Source: Echinicola marina (GTDB lineage: Bacteria; Bacteroidota; Bacteroidia; Cytophagales; Cyclobacteriaceae). From it: a stretch of 64,000 bases of DNA. The stretch lies in the NCBI RefSeq assembly GCF_020463795.1, contig NZ_CP080025.1, positions 2,229,501 through 2,293,500 of the forward strand, in the 5' to 3' direction. The notes beneath the pieces were generated by a model. It was not told where the DNA came from. It saw only the letters and a list, made by a program, of their open reading frames with translations, and searched no databases. This document shows positions 1-6,937 of the stretch, in pieces (position 1 is the stretch's first letter; every line of letters starts with the position of its first letter). The translations under genes were made by a program, and so were the position numbers.

Positions 1-124
1 TTTTGTAACTGATGGTGCGGCAATGACTTCTGCATCTGCGGTGAATCCATCCTTGACGTATATGGCTCTGACGGCCAGAGCAGCGAGTTTTGCAGTGGAG
101 GAATTAAAAAAAGGTAACCTATAA
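1..124 (+). CDS. GMC-family oxidoreductase, C-terminal end only
   Basis: The window opens inside a gene. Reading from base 2, the frame is open for 40 codons to a TAA at 122-124. The visible tail contains NPSLTYMALTARA, which matches the end of GMC-family FAD-dependent oxidoreductases (the C-terminal NPTLT-type motif near the active site). The next gene, 17 bases downstream, is a gluconate 2-dehydrogenase subunit 3-like protein, the usual small partner of a periplasmic GMC dehydrogenase, and this supports the call. The FAD-binding part lies outside the window, so substrate cannot be judged. Confidence 0.75.
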   Translation, partial: FVTDGAAMTSASAVNPSLTYMALTARAASFAVEELKKGNL

Positions 125-141
125 TCTAACAAGACACGACT

Positions 142-693
142 ATGGCAATGAACAGAAGAGATGCATTAAAGAGTGTTGTCCTCATGATGGGAGGAACCAT
201 GGTGGGCGCTAATGCCATCCTGACAGGGTGTACACCGGAGAAGCAAATTGAAGGATTGGACTTTTCTCCGGAAGAGATCGCCTTTTTAGATGAAATAGGA
301 GATACCATTATTCCAACTACAGATACCCCTGGTGCCAAGGCCACCGGAATAGGGGCGTTTATGGTGATGATGGTGAAGGATACCTATTGGGAAGAGGAGC
401 AAAAGGAGTTTGTTGATGGTTTGAATGCCCTGAGGTCAGGTTTCAAAAGTGAAGTTGGTAAAGACTTCATGAAAGCAAGCCAAGAGGAAAGAACGGAATA
501 TTTGAACAAGCTTAATGCAACTGTAAATGATGAAAATGGTCCGAAGTATTTTAGAATGCTTAAGGATTTGACCGTGTTGGGCTATTTTAGTTCTGAAATT
601 GGGGCAACGCAGGCATTGAATTATGTGGAGGTTCCTGGTAGATGGGAGCCATGTATAGACTATAAAAAAGGCGATAAAGCCTATGCGATTTAA
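142..693 (+). CDS. gluconate 2-dehydrogenase subunit 3 family protein
   Basis: 183 residues. The N-terminus reads MAMNRRDALKSVVLMMGG, a twin-arginine-like signal, and a lipobox-like LTGC follows near residue 30, so the protein is probably exported and perhaps lipid-anchored. The next stretch (FSPEEIAFLDEIGDTIIPTTDTPGA) is the hallmark of gluconate 2-dehydrogenase subunit 3 (PF13618), the small subunit of membrane-bound GMC dehydrogenase complexes. It lies 17 bases after the GMC oxidoreductase tail, so the two should be co-transcribed and form one periplasmic sugar or polyol dehydrogenase; the substrate is unknown. The start could be ATG 142 or ATG 148. Confidence 0.85.
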   Translation: MAMNRRDALKSVVLMMGGTMVGANAILTGCTPEKQIEGLDFSPEEIAFLDEIGDTIIPTTDTPGAKATGIGAFMVMMVKDTYWEEEQKEFVDGLNALRSGFKSEVGKDFMKASQEERTEYLNKLNATVNDENGPKYFRMLKDLTVLGYFSSEIGATQALNYVEVPGRWEPCIDYKKGDKAYAI

Positions 694-749
694 ATTTTGA
701 TATAAAGGGGGAAGTATTTTCCCCCTTTTTTAACCTATACCAACCCTGT

Positions 750-1652
750 ATGAAAGAAAGAAGAAAATTTATTAAGTTGGGCGCTGCATTTGCAGCAGGG
801 GCCTTTTTACCTTTTCAGTTTTGCTCGTCTCCCAAGAAGGAGTCAGAGGTAATAGAAGAAGCAGTATCTGAGGCGGTAAAAGGGACTTTGGAAAGTTTTG
901 GTGTTCAGCTTTATTCAGTAAAAGAGGACATGGCCGAAAATGCTCAAGAAACCATTAAAAAGATAGCTGGATTTGGTTATAATCAAATCGAAGGTTATGA
1001 TGGTGGAAAGGGAATCTTCTGGGGAATGAAAAATACAGAATTCAAATCCTTTACGAGTGATTTAGGATTGAATTTTATTTCTTCCCATGCTAATGTTTTT
1101 GAGAACACTGAGCAACTAGCAGAAGAGGCTGGAACTATTGGGATGAAGCATTTGATTTGTCCATATATTGGTCAGCAGGAGTCGATTGAAGCATGGAAGA
1201 AGATGGCTGATCGTTTTAACAAAGTAGGGGAAGCCTGTAAGCAAAATGGATTGAGGTTTGCTTATCATAATCATGGTTATACATTTGAAGAAATGGAAGG
1301 TCAATTGCCTCAAGATGTCCTCTTAGAGTATACAGACCCTGAACTAGTGGATTTTGAATTGGATATCTACTGGGCCGTGACTGCAGGTGTGGATCCTGAA
1401 ACTTATTTTAAGAAGTATAAGGACCGTTTCCGTCTTTGTCATGTGAAAGACAGGGAAAAAGGTGCTGCGAGTGGAGAGGGAAATGCTTCCACGGTTCTGG
1501 GTACGGGAAGTATAGACTTTGCGAAAATTCTAAAGACTGCCAAGGAGAATGGAATGGAATATTATGTGGTGGAGCAGGAAAAATTTGAAGGAACTACTCC
1601 TTTGGAAGCAGCAAAAGAAAATGCCTTGTATATGAAAAAATTGGTGTTTTGA
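750..1652 (+). CDS. secreted sugar phosphate isomerase/epimerase-like TIM-barrel protein
   Basis: 300 residues. It opens with KERRKFIKLGAAFAAGAF, a twin-arginine-type signal, followed by a possible lipobox (FQFC). The mature part has the xylose-isomerase-like TIM-barrel pattern (PF01261): GVQLYSVKEDM at the first strand, YHNHGYTFEEM in the middle, ELDIYWAVTAG, and CHVKDRE late, with His and Glu residues that bind a divalent metal in this family. Exported members are common in Bacteroidota next to GMC dehydrogenases and glycoside-processing genes, so a role in oxidised-sugar metabolism in the periplasm is likely. It follows the dehydrogenase subunit by 56 bases and may share its transcript. 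The exact reaction cannot be read from sequence. Confidence 0.85.
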   Translation: MKERRKFIKLGAAFAAGAFLPFQFCSSPKKESEVIEEAVSEAVKGTLESFGVQLYSVKEDMAENAQETIKKIAGFGYNQIEGYDGGKGIFWGMKNTEFKSFTSDLGLNFISSHANVFENTEQLAEEAGTIGMKHLICPYIGQQESIEAWKKMADRFNKVGEACKQNGLRFAYHNHGYTFEEMEGQLPQDVLLEYTDPELVDFELDIYWAVTAGVDPETYFKKYKDRFRLCHVKDREKGAASGEGNASTVLGTGSIDFAKILKTAKENGMEYYVVEQEKFEGTTPLEAAKENALYMKKLVF

Positions 1653-1855
1653 TTGATATTTACCGAATGTGATCCGGCTGTAAATTTTTATGGTCGGATT
1701 TTTTTTGTCTATTTTTTTAAATTTAGCTGCTTCAAATTGTTTTAAAGACGTGATAATCATCTTTTGATGATTTTGGTTTTAATTTTGTCAACCAATTTTT
1801 GCAGCTTTATTGTGCTTAAAGCAATGGTGGCGTGATGGGAGATTGTCTGGCTTGG

Positions 1856-1863
1856 TATCTTTG
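1856..1863 (+). promoter_or_regulatory. -7 promoter element (TATCTTTG)
   Basis: TATCTTTG matches the Bacteroidota -7 consensus TAnnTTTG exactly and lies 52 bases before the LON-domain gene. No TTTG sits at the ideal 19-base spacing upstream, so only the -7 half is supported. Confidence 0.45.
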
Positions 1864-1915
1864 GGAAATAATTTACGTTTGTAATAGTGAGGATGGGTGA
1901 ATTGTATTGAAAAAA

Positions 1916-2551
1916 ATGGAGCTGATGAGCGTTGTATTACCATTATTTCCCTTAAAACTAGTTGCTTTTCCTAGAGAAAATTTAAACCTCCATATTTTTG
2001 AACCTAGGTACAAGCAGCTGATTAAAGATTGTTTGCAGGGTGATCTTGAATTTGGCATTTGTGTATATACAGATAGATTAATGACGCATGGTACTGTGGT
2101 GAAGTTGGTTGAGGTTTATAAAGAGTATGATGACGGGAGGATGGATGTTAAGACCATTGGTTTACGTCCGTTTAGGCTGAAGAGCTTTGAGAATCCTTTA
2201 TTGGGAAGAATGTATGCAGGGGGAGAGGTGGAGCTTTTGGACAATGATCAGTTAGTTTCTGAGGCCTTATTTAATGAGTTTGTCTTCTATCTACAGGAGG
2301 TGTTGAGGCTCCTGCATGCAGGAGATGAGGTGAATATCTCAAATTTAGATTCGTTTACTTATGCACATAAAGTAGGGCTGAAACTAGAAGAGGAATATCA
2401 GTTGTTATTGATTGAAAAGGAGGATGACAGGATGGATTATATTATTAAGTATTTAAAGCGAATACTTCCTGTTATGAGAGAAATTGAAAAAGCGAAAGAG
2501 AAAATTAAAATGAATGGACATTTTAAATCCCTCGACCCGCTCGATTTTTAG
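1916..2551 (+). CDS. LON peptidase substrate-binding (N-terminal) domain protein
   Basis: 211 residues from ATG 1916; an in-frame TTG at 1907 is a less likely start. The sequence LPLFPLKLVAFPRENLNLHI then FEPRYKQLIKDC is the classic opening of the LON N-terminal domain (PF02190), followed by the GICVY strand. There is no AAA+ or protease domain, so this is one of the short stand-alone LON-like proteins widespread in Bacteroidota. Those proteins are thought to bind unfolded or specific protein partners, but their function is unproven. The gene converges on the next one, with only 6 bases between the stops. Confidence 0.85.
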   Translation: MELMSVVLPLFPLKLVAFPRENLNLHIFEPRYKQLIKDCLQGDLEFGICVYTDRLMTHGTVVKLVEVYKEYDDGRMDVKTIGLRPFRLKSFENPLLGRMYAGGEVELLDNDQLVSEALFNEFVFYLQEVLRLLHAGDEVNISNLDSFTYAHKVGLKLEEEYQLLLIEKEDDRMDYIIKYLKRILPVMREIEKAKEKIKMNGHFKSLDPLDF

Positions 2552-2557
2552 AATTTT

Positions 2558-3283
2558 TTATAACCTTGAAATACTGCTTTTTTTGACAAAGGCATTTTTG
2601 CCTTCCCATTCGATTTGGTACCAGATGTCTTTTGAAGATTTGATAATGACCCTGTGGCCTGGATTTACCTTTGCCAGGAGGTTTCCTGCTGCAGTTGGTT
2701 CTTCCATGATGATAGTGGGGCTTTCTTTGATTACTCCTGTTTCAGGGGCTTTGAGGAAATTGTTGCTAATAAAGACCAGCATCAGTAGAATGATGCTGGG
2801 GATGTAATATTGGATTTTCCTGCTTTTATTGGAAGTAGTGGCAAGGATTAAGCTGATAATTAGCAATAAAGCAAAAACACCTGTGATCTCTTGTTGGTAG
2901 TCTGTTAGAATTTTAAAGAACTGTGCTTGGTCAGAAATTTCATATCCTTTAAGGTCTGTTTGATCAGTAATGGCTTTGATTTTACTGATGACTTTGGGGT
3001 TTGGGTTTAAGTCGTAATATTTGGAAAGATATAGGGTAGTTTCTTCGTGTTTTCCCATTCCTTCTGTTATATATGCCATTTTTAGGAGCATTGCTGGTGA
3101 GTAAGCATCCTCGTTTTTTAGGATGTCTTCATAATGTTTATAGGCTTCTTGGTAGCTTTTTGCATTGAATAATGAGTCTGCTAAAAAAAGCGGTTTTGTA
3201 TCTGCTTGACAATTAATGGTTTGTATTGACACTAGAATAAATATCAAAAATAATACAATAAAGTTTCGTTTGATGTTTGGCAT
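2558..3283 (-). CDS. BatE-like TPR and SH3-type membrane protein
   Basis: 241 residues. A signal peptide (about residues 1-25) is followed by a short TPR region (SLFNAKSYQEAYKHYEDIL, LLKMAYITEGMGKHEET). Two hydrophobic helices follow near 130-145 and 158-175, and then an SH3b-like C-terminal domain (GNLLAKVNPGHRVIIKSS, IWYQIEWEGKNAFVKKSS). This order is that of BatE/TPR-SH3 proteins of Bacteroidetes, which accompany the Bat aerotolerance genes, but no other bat gene is nearby, so the name is structural only. The C-terminal SH3 part probably faces the periplasm (inference). Confidence 0.65.
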   Translation of the reverse strand: MPNIKRNFIVLFLIFILVSIQTINCQADTKPLFLADSLFNAKSYQEAYKHYEDILKNEDAYSPAMLLKMAYITEGMGKHEETTLYLSKYYDLNPNPKVISKIKAITDQTDLKGYEISDQAQFFKILTDYQQEITGVFALLLIISLILATTSNKSRKIQYYIPSIILLMLVFISNNFLKAPETGVIKESPTIIMEEPTAAGNLLAKVNPGHRVIIKSSKDIWYQIEWEGKNAFVKKSSISRL

Positions 3284-3321
3284 TTTCGAAATGGTCTCTT
3301 AAATTTGCAGTCCAATTACGA

Positions 3322-3329
3322 CAAAGATA
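3322..3329 (-). promoter_or_regulatory. -7 promoter element for the TPR/SH3 gene
   Basis: On the minus strand this reads TATCTTTG, a perfect Bacteroidota -7 box, about 39 bases upstream of the ATG at 3283. A minus-strand TTTG lies 24 bases further out rather than the ideal 19. Confidence 0.45.
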
Positions 3330-3524
3330 TAACAAAAAGCAAGTCGAAATTGACAAAAAAAGGAAGTTAAAAGGACTTTCGGAGCCTGAGGATATAGATT
3401 TTGTTCTTTCGCTTTTGATGTAATGTACCAGAATTTTCAAGCAGATAATTTATAAAATATTTCTGTGTTCATGATAGATGACTGTACTATCGGAATGGGA
3501 AATATTATAATGTAAAAAAAAAAT

Positions 3525-3597
3525 GATTCCGTAGCTCAGCTGGTAGAGCAATACACTTTTAATGTATGGGTCCTGGGTTCGAGCCCCAGCGGGATCA
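3525..3597 (+). tRNA. tRNA-Lys (TTT), first copy
   Basis: A full cloverleaf can be drawn. The acceptor GATTCCG pairs with CGGGATC, the D-arm is AGCTCAGCTGGTAGAGC, the anticodon stem is TACAC/GTATG with loop TTTTAAT (anticodon TTT), and the T-arm is CTGGG TTCGAGC CCCAG. It is identical to the copy at 3923-3995, which is the one used by the mobile element. It is first in a four-tRNA cluster on the plus strand. Confidence 0.97.
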
Positions 3598-3705
3598 CAA
3601 AATTGGAAATAAAATTGTAAATTCTTTTGAATAATTTGCTCAGAAGGTTTTACCTTTGCAACTCCAATTCGGGAAAGCATTTATTATTGTAAGTGTTTGT
3701 ATTCC

Positions 3706-3780
3706 CGGGGTGTAGCGTAGCCCGGTTATCGCGCCTCGTTTGGGACGAGGAGGTCGCAGGTTCGAATCCTGCCACCCCGA
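3706..3780 (+). tRNA. tRNA-Pro (TGG)
   Basis: The acceptor CGGGGTG pairs with CACCCCG. The anticodon stem CCTCG/CGAGG carries loop TTTGGGA (anticodon TGG). The T-arm is GCAGG TTCGAAT CCTGC. It is second in the cluster. Confidence 0.96.
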
Positions 3781-3812
3781 CGATCAAATAGCTTTGTTTA
3801 TTCAAAGTGAAC

Positions 3813-3886
3813 GGTCCTGTAGCTCAACTGGATAGAGCAACTGCCTTCTAAGCAGTAGGTTAAAGGTTCGAGTCCTTTCAGGATCA
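3813..3886 (+). tRNA. tRNA-Arg (TCT)
   Basis: The acceptor GGTCCTG pairs with CAGGATC (one G-T pair). The anticodon stem ACTGC/GCAGT has loop CTTCTAA (anticodon TCT). The T-arm is AAAGG TTCGAGT CCTTT. It is third in the cluster. Confidence 0.96.
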
Positions 3887-3922
3887 CAAAGCAGAAAGCA
3901 ATTTCTGCTTCTTATTTCTTAA

Positions 3923-3995
3923 GATTCCGTAGCTCAGCTGGTAGAGCAATACACTTTTAATGTATGGGTCCTGGGTTCGAGCCCCAGCGGGATCA
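3923..3995 (+). tRNA. tRNA-Lys (TTT), second copy, integration target
   Basis: Identical in sequence to the tRNA-Lys at 3525-3597 and complete, so function should be preserved. The element joins directly after the CAC that follows its acceptor stem. The antisense strand of this tRNA supplies the last 19 codons of the recombinase. Its natural terminator appears to have been pushed to 45064-45098. Confidence 0.97.
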
Positions 3996-5508
3996 CTTGA
4001 TGGGACAAGTTTGAAAATGAACGACTTGTCCCATTTTTATTTCCTCCTAAGTCCTTATCAATCAGCATGATATATTGAATCGCTTCGTTGACCCTGGTGG
4101 TTCGATATTCAAATCCGTCAAAAGTCAGATTTTCGGGAAAGACCGAACCAACGATTTTTCTTTTTTGTATGACCGATCCTGATTTGTATAGATAATCCAA
4201 TTGAGAAAGATTGCTAATGGCCTTATCCCATAGGGGTTCAAGGTTCTGTGTATCGGCTACGGTGTTTGTCAGCTTTGCTTCGATCCTGTTGATCTTTTTA
4301 TCGGCATCCGCTTTCATCATACGATAATCATCCGCTTCAATATCACCGCACAAAAGTAATTCCCTGGCCTTGCTCAGTTTTTTGTTCTCTTCCTGGAGCC
4401 GGACTTTCAGTTGCTGGATGTTCCCGATCCAGTCTCTTGTCTTCGCTTTATATACCGAAGCAATAACTTCTTTATACAATTTGAGTTTCGGCAAGGGACG
4501 CACGTACTTTCCAATTTCGGCAATGATCTTGTCGTTCATATCCGGTGCCTTGTGCCTGAACTTGCAGCCGCCTGAACAGTGGTAATAGTGATAATACTGG
4601 GAACGTCCCTTGGATGCACTGCCAGTAAGCATACGGCCACATTTAGGGCAGATGACAAACCCTCTCAAAGGAAAATTCTCATCTACGGTCATCTTAGCCC
4701 GCATGATCTTCTTACGGCCATCAAGAATATCCTGAACTTCGTAGAACAAAGCTTCGGATATCAAAGGTTCATGTTGCCCGGTAACAAGTTGGCTTTCTTC
4801 GTCCTTGTATTTTGGGATAAATATTTTACCGCAATACATCGGGTTGCGAATGGCTGTCCAAAAGTTATTCTTGCTGCATTTCAGGCCTTTTGCCTTGGCC
4901 ATTTTCCAAACCTGCTCAGTATTGAAGTTGTTCTTTGCCAACTCCTTGAAAACCCATTTCATAATCTCACTCTGGCCTTCCCTCTGGGCGATATACTTTT
5001 TACCTGTTTCGCTTATTCTATTGACATAACCAATTGGTGCAGTTCCCATCCACCGACCTTCCTTTTTTGCCCGGCGCATTCCGTGAAAGACATTCAATGC
5101 CCTTCTATCATTTTCCACTTCAGGCGCAGCCAGATAAAAGGCGAGCATCATTTTATTTTCAGGGATCGACAGATCCAATGGTTGTTCTACTGCCTGCGGT
5201 TCCACGCCCAATCGTCTTAGGGTGCCGATCATCTGGTATGCATCACCTGCATTCCTGCTAAACCTGTCCCATTTGGTAAACAGTATCAGATCTGATTGAC
5301 CTCTCGACTTCCGTAGATCACCCAGCAGTTTTGTCCAGGAAGGACGTTTAAAGGTTTTGGCCGAATGGTCTTCATAGATAACCTTTCGTACCTGAATGTG
5401 GTTTATTTCGCAGTACTTGCGCAAACGCTCTTCCTGATCCCGTTGGGAATAACCTTTATCTGCCTGTTCATCGGTACTTACACGTATATATAAATCTGCA
5501 ATTTTCAT
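3934..5508 (-). CDS. large serine recombinase (element integrase), C-terminus replaced by tRNA antisense
   Basis: 524 residues as it now stands. The resolvase N-terminal domain begins LYIRVSTDEQ, with the nucleophile Ser at about residue 11. The Recombinase domain spans about 150-270, a zinc ribbon (CPKC then C-x3-C) about 285-315, and a coiled coil about 340-420. An upstream in-frame GTG at 5511 is a less likely start. The last 19 residues (IPLGLEPRTHTLKVYCSTS) are encoded by the antisense of tRNA-Lys, so they came from the host site. The element's own 23-codon ending is found at 44989-45063 and would give a 528-residue protein in the circular form. Serine integrases catalyse site-specific insertion and excision through a Ser-DNA link. 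A small acidic protein gene lies upstream on the same strand. Confidence 0.92.
   Translation of the reverse strand: MKIADLYIRVSTDEQADKGYSQRDQEERLRKYCEINHIQVRKVIYEDHSAKTFKRPSWTKLLGDLRKSRGQSDLILFTKWDRFSRNAGDAYQMIGTLRRLGVEPQAVEQPLDLSIPENKMMLAFYLAAPEVENDRRALNVFHGMRRAKKEGRWMGTAPIGYVNRISETGKKYIAQREGQSEIMKWVFKELAKNNFNTEQVWKMAKAKGLKCSKNNFWTAIRNPMYCGKIFIPKYKDEESQLVTGQHEPLISEALFYEVQDILDGRKKIMRAKMTVDENFPLRGFVICPKCGRMLTGSASKGRSQYYHYYHCSGGCKFRHKAPDMNDKIIAEIGKYVRPLPKLKLYKEVIASVYKAKTRDWIGNIQQLKVRLQEENKKLSKARELLLCGDIEADDYRMMKADADKKINRIEAKLTNTVADTQNLEPLWDKAISNLSQLDYLYKSGSVIQKRKIVGSVFPENLTFDGFEYRTTRVNEAIQYIMLIDKDLGGNKNGTSRSFSNLSHQVIPLGLEPRTHTLKVYCSTS
3974..3996 (+). other. attL: tRNA-Lys 3' end
   Basis: This is the tRNA side of the left junction, running from GGTTCGA in the T-loop to GGGATCAC at the acceptor end. 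The element begins with TTGATGGGAC right after it. The other tRNA-Lys copy continues differently (CACAAAATTGG), which shows where foreign sequence starts. The matching right-end site is 45036-45063, sharing GGTTCGA, GGG and TCAC. Confidence 0.7.
4001..4038 (+). terminator. rho-independent terminator carried by the element just after the tRNA
   Basis: TGGGACAAGT (4001-4010) and ACTTGTCCCA (4024-4033) form a perfect 10-bp stem with a 13-base loop, followed by TTTTT on the plus strand. It lies six bases downstream of the tRNA discriminator base and inside the 3' coding region of the recombinase, which is read from the other strand. It would stop tRNA transcripts from running antisense into the recombinase gene. 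The T-run is only on the plus-strand side, so it does not look like the terminator of the recombinase itself. Confidence 0.75.
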
Positions 5509-5571
5509 CACTCTAACCTATTAAGGATGTTCAATTTAAACAGCCTGTTTATACCTATAAATTTACAAAAT

Positions 5572-5730
5572 TTAGGCGGTTTTTGCCAGATATTGATCCA
5601 CTACAATGTCAGCCATCTGGTACATAAAATCCAGTATGACTTTCACTTGTTCCACTGTTACTTCTATGCCATCTTCCTTCAATAGCGCTACTGCTTTTTC
5701 CGGTGGTATCCTCTTCACTTCATTCTCCAT
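5572..5730 (-). CDS. small conserved-looking protein upstream of the recombinase
   Basis: 52 residues on the minus strand, starting MENEVKRIPPEKAVALL and ending DQYLAKTA. An unusually clear Shine-Dalgarno (GGAGGTG) lies six bases before the ATG. The sequence has two predicted amphipathic helices and no membrane segment or signal. It ends 63 bases before the recombinase start, on the same strand, so it may be co-transcribed. Small ORFs of this kind are common next to serine recombinases in Bacteroidota, but I recognise no function; a recombination directionality factor is one possibility, unproven. Confidence 0.65.
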   Translation of the reverse strand: MENEVKRIPPEKAVALLKEDGIEVTVEQVKVILDFMYQMADIVVDQYLAKTA

Positions 5731-5795
5731 CTCACACCTCCGCTTTAAAACAGCAAAGGCCCTTTGCCGGGCCTGTACCGGAATTCTAATTCACT

Positions 5796-6089
5796 TTACC
5801 CATCGCTTTCCGGGAAATATATCTTACTTCCCCTGTTCTTATTGAATGAGGGCTCGTACCGTATATAGCCATACTCATTCAAGTCCTTCACACATTTATG
5901 GTAGGTCATGGCAGATGATATCTTTGCAATCTTCATAATGTCATAACTGAATACCTCTATGGGATTTGCATAGCTCATCTGCGTACGGTATTCCAAAAGG
6001 GCAGCATAAATCCCTATATGCGTAATGCTGATACGGGCATCCCGCTGAATAGCCGTAAAAAAGTCAGACAAGGGCTTTAACTGTTCCAT
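5796..6089 (-). CDS. small winged-helix-like DNA-binding protein
   Basis: 97 residues. The middle (EVFSYDIMKIAKISSAMTYH, KCVKDLNEYGYIRYEPSF) has the layout of a winged helix: a helix-turn-helix with SSAMTYHKCVKDL as the likely recognition helix, followed by a beta wing (YIRYEPSFNKNRGSKIYF). Such proteins occur in Bacteroidota conjugative elements near the recombinase end. It probably regulates transfer or excision genes (inference). The next upstream gene ends 10 bases away, so the two are probably one transcript. Confidence 0.6.
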   Translation of the reverse strand: MEQLKPLSDFFTAIQRDARISITHIGIYAALLEYRTQMSYANPIEVFSYDIMKIAKISSAMTYHKCVKDLNEYGYIRYEPSFNKNRGSKIYFPESDG

Positions 6090-6099
6090 GCCATTATGT

Positions 6100-6897
6100 T
6101 TAAGTTATCGTTTGTCTCTTTCTTTTTATCTTAGCCTTCGGTATGTCCGGGGCATCATCGGAAATTGCCTGCTCCTGACTTTTATTATCCTGTTTAGCCG
6201 AGCGCCTTTGTCCTTCCGATTGTTTTTCACTCTTAGACTGGCGGTTATCCACCCTTTGCATATTGCTGTCATAGATATTGATGGTCTTGAACCGGGGATT
6301 GGCTTCGATATATTGCTTCTGCTCTGACCCCTCACGCTGAAACGTAGCGGATTGCAGGTTCCCCTTTTTCAAAGAATTGATCAGGTTGGATCTGTATTCC
6401 TCGTGGGCCAGTTCCTTGATCGGGTGTTTGGCCAAGACAGCTTCCAGGTCATAACCATAATTCTGGTGGTAGTGCTTCATTTTGAAGTTCCCATTGTCAT
6501 CACTTTGTTTAAAGTCCATCTGTAGCCAGGCAGTATAGAGTTGCCCCTCCTTATTGGTCAAATCCTTGTTGACCGATCTGCCTTCCATCAGGTTATAGGC
6601 TTCTTTCAGGGTGAGGTTATTACCCTTGTTGATATAGATGGTCTGTTGCATCGGTTCAGGATTGTTTTCCTTCAGGACACTTACTTGATATGAGTTGAAG
6701 AAATACATATCCGTTTGCTTGGACTTACTGAAATTCAGTGTAGTATCCACTTTGTCATTGCCGAATTGCGCCTGATGTTGTAGCTTGAATTCAGGCTGTC
6801 CCTGTTCAATCTTTTGTTTCAGGGTATCTTCCAACCCTTCCCCAAAACCTGTATATTTTACCTGGTCTTTCAGGTATTCAAAATTTTTCTGGTTCAT
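6100..6897 (-). CDS. DUF3945/DUF4099-like conjugative element protein
   Basis: 265 residues, soluble, with a charged Lys/Gln-rich C-terminus. The central region (MYFFNSYQVSVLKEN, QQTIYINKGNNLTLKEAYNLMEGRSVNKDL) resembles the DUF3945/DUF4099 family found in Bacteroidetes mobile elements, where copies may be fused to topoisomerases. A short motif near residues 150-170 (YGYDLEAVLAKHPIKEL) also fits. Function is unknown. It lies after traN in the transfer operon, at the place where traO-traQ sit in CTnDOT; no such genes were recognised. Confidence 0.6.
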   Translation of the reverse strand: MNQKNFEYLKDQVKYTGFGEGLEDTLKQKIEQGQPEFKLQHQAQFGNDKVDTTLNFSKSKQTDMYFFNSYQVSVLKENNPEPMQQTIYINKGNNLTLKEAYNLMEGRSVNKDLTNKEGQLYTAWLQMDFKQSDDNGNFKMKHYHQNYGYDLEAVLAKHPIKELAHEEYRSNLINSLKKGNLQSATFQREGSEQKQYIEANPRFKTINIYDSNMQRVDNRQSKSEKQSEGQRRSAKQDNKSQEQAISDDAPDIPKAKIKRKRQTIT

Positions 6898-6937
6898 GAT
6901 ATTTTAATTTTAATAGTTATTGATTGACCACACTTCA

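Noticed and set aside
2514-2807. Plus-strand 97-residue frame overlapping the LON-domain gene end
   Set aside because: It mostly runs antisense to the SH3 domain of the gene at 2558-3283 and has no recognisable features.
3525-3995. The two identical tRNA-Lys genes as a direct-repeat pair bounding a small inserted element
   Set aside because: The DNA between them is only tRNA-Pro and tRNA-Arg with short spacers, a normal tRNA cluster. The foreign sequence begins after the second copy, as shown by the recombinase frame.
4579-5261. Plus-strand open frames opposite the recombinase
   Set aside because: They are antisense shadows with no family features, and the recombinase motifs on the minus strand are unambiguous.
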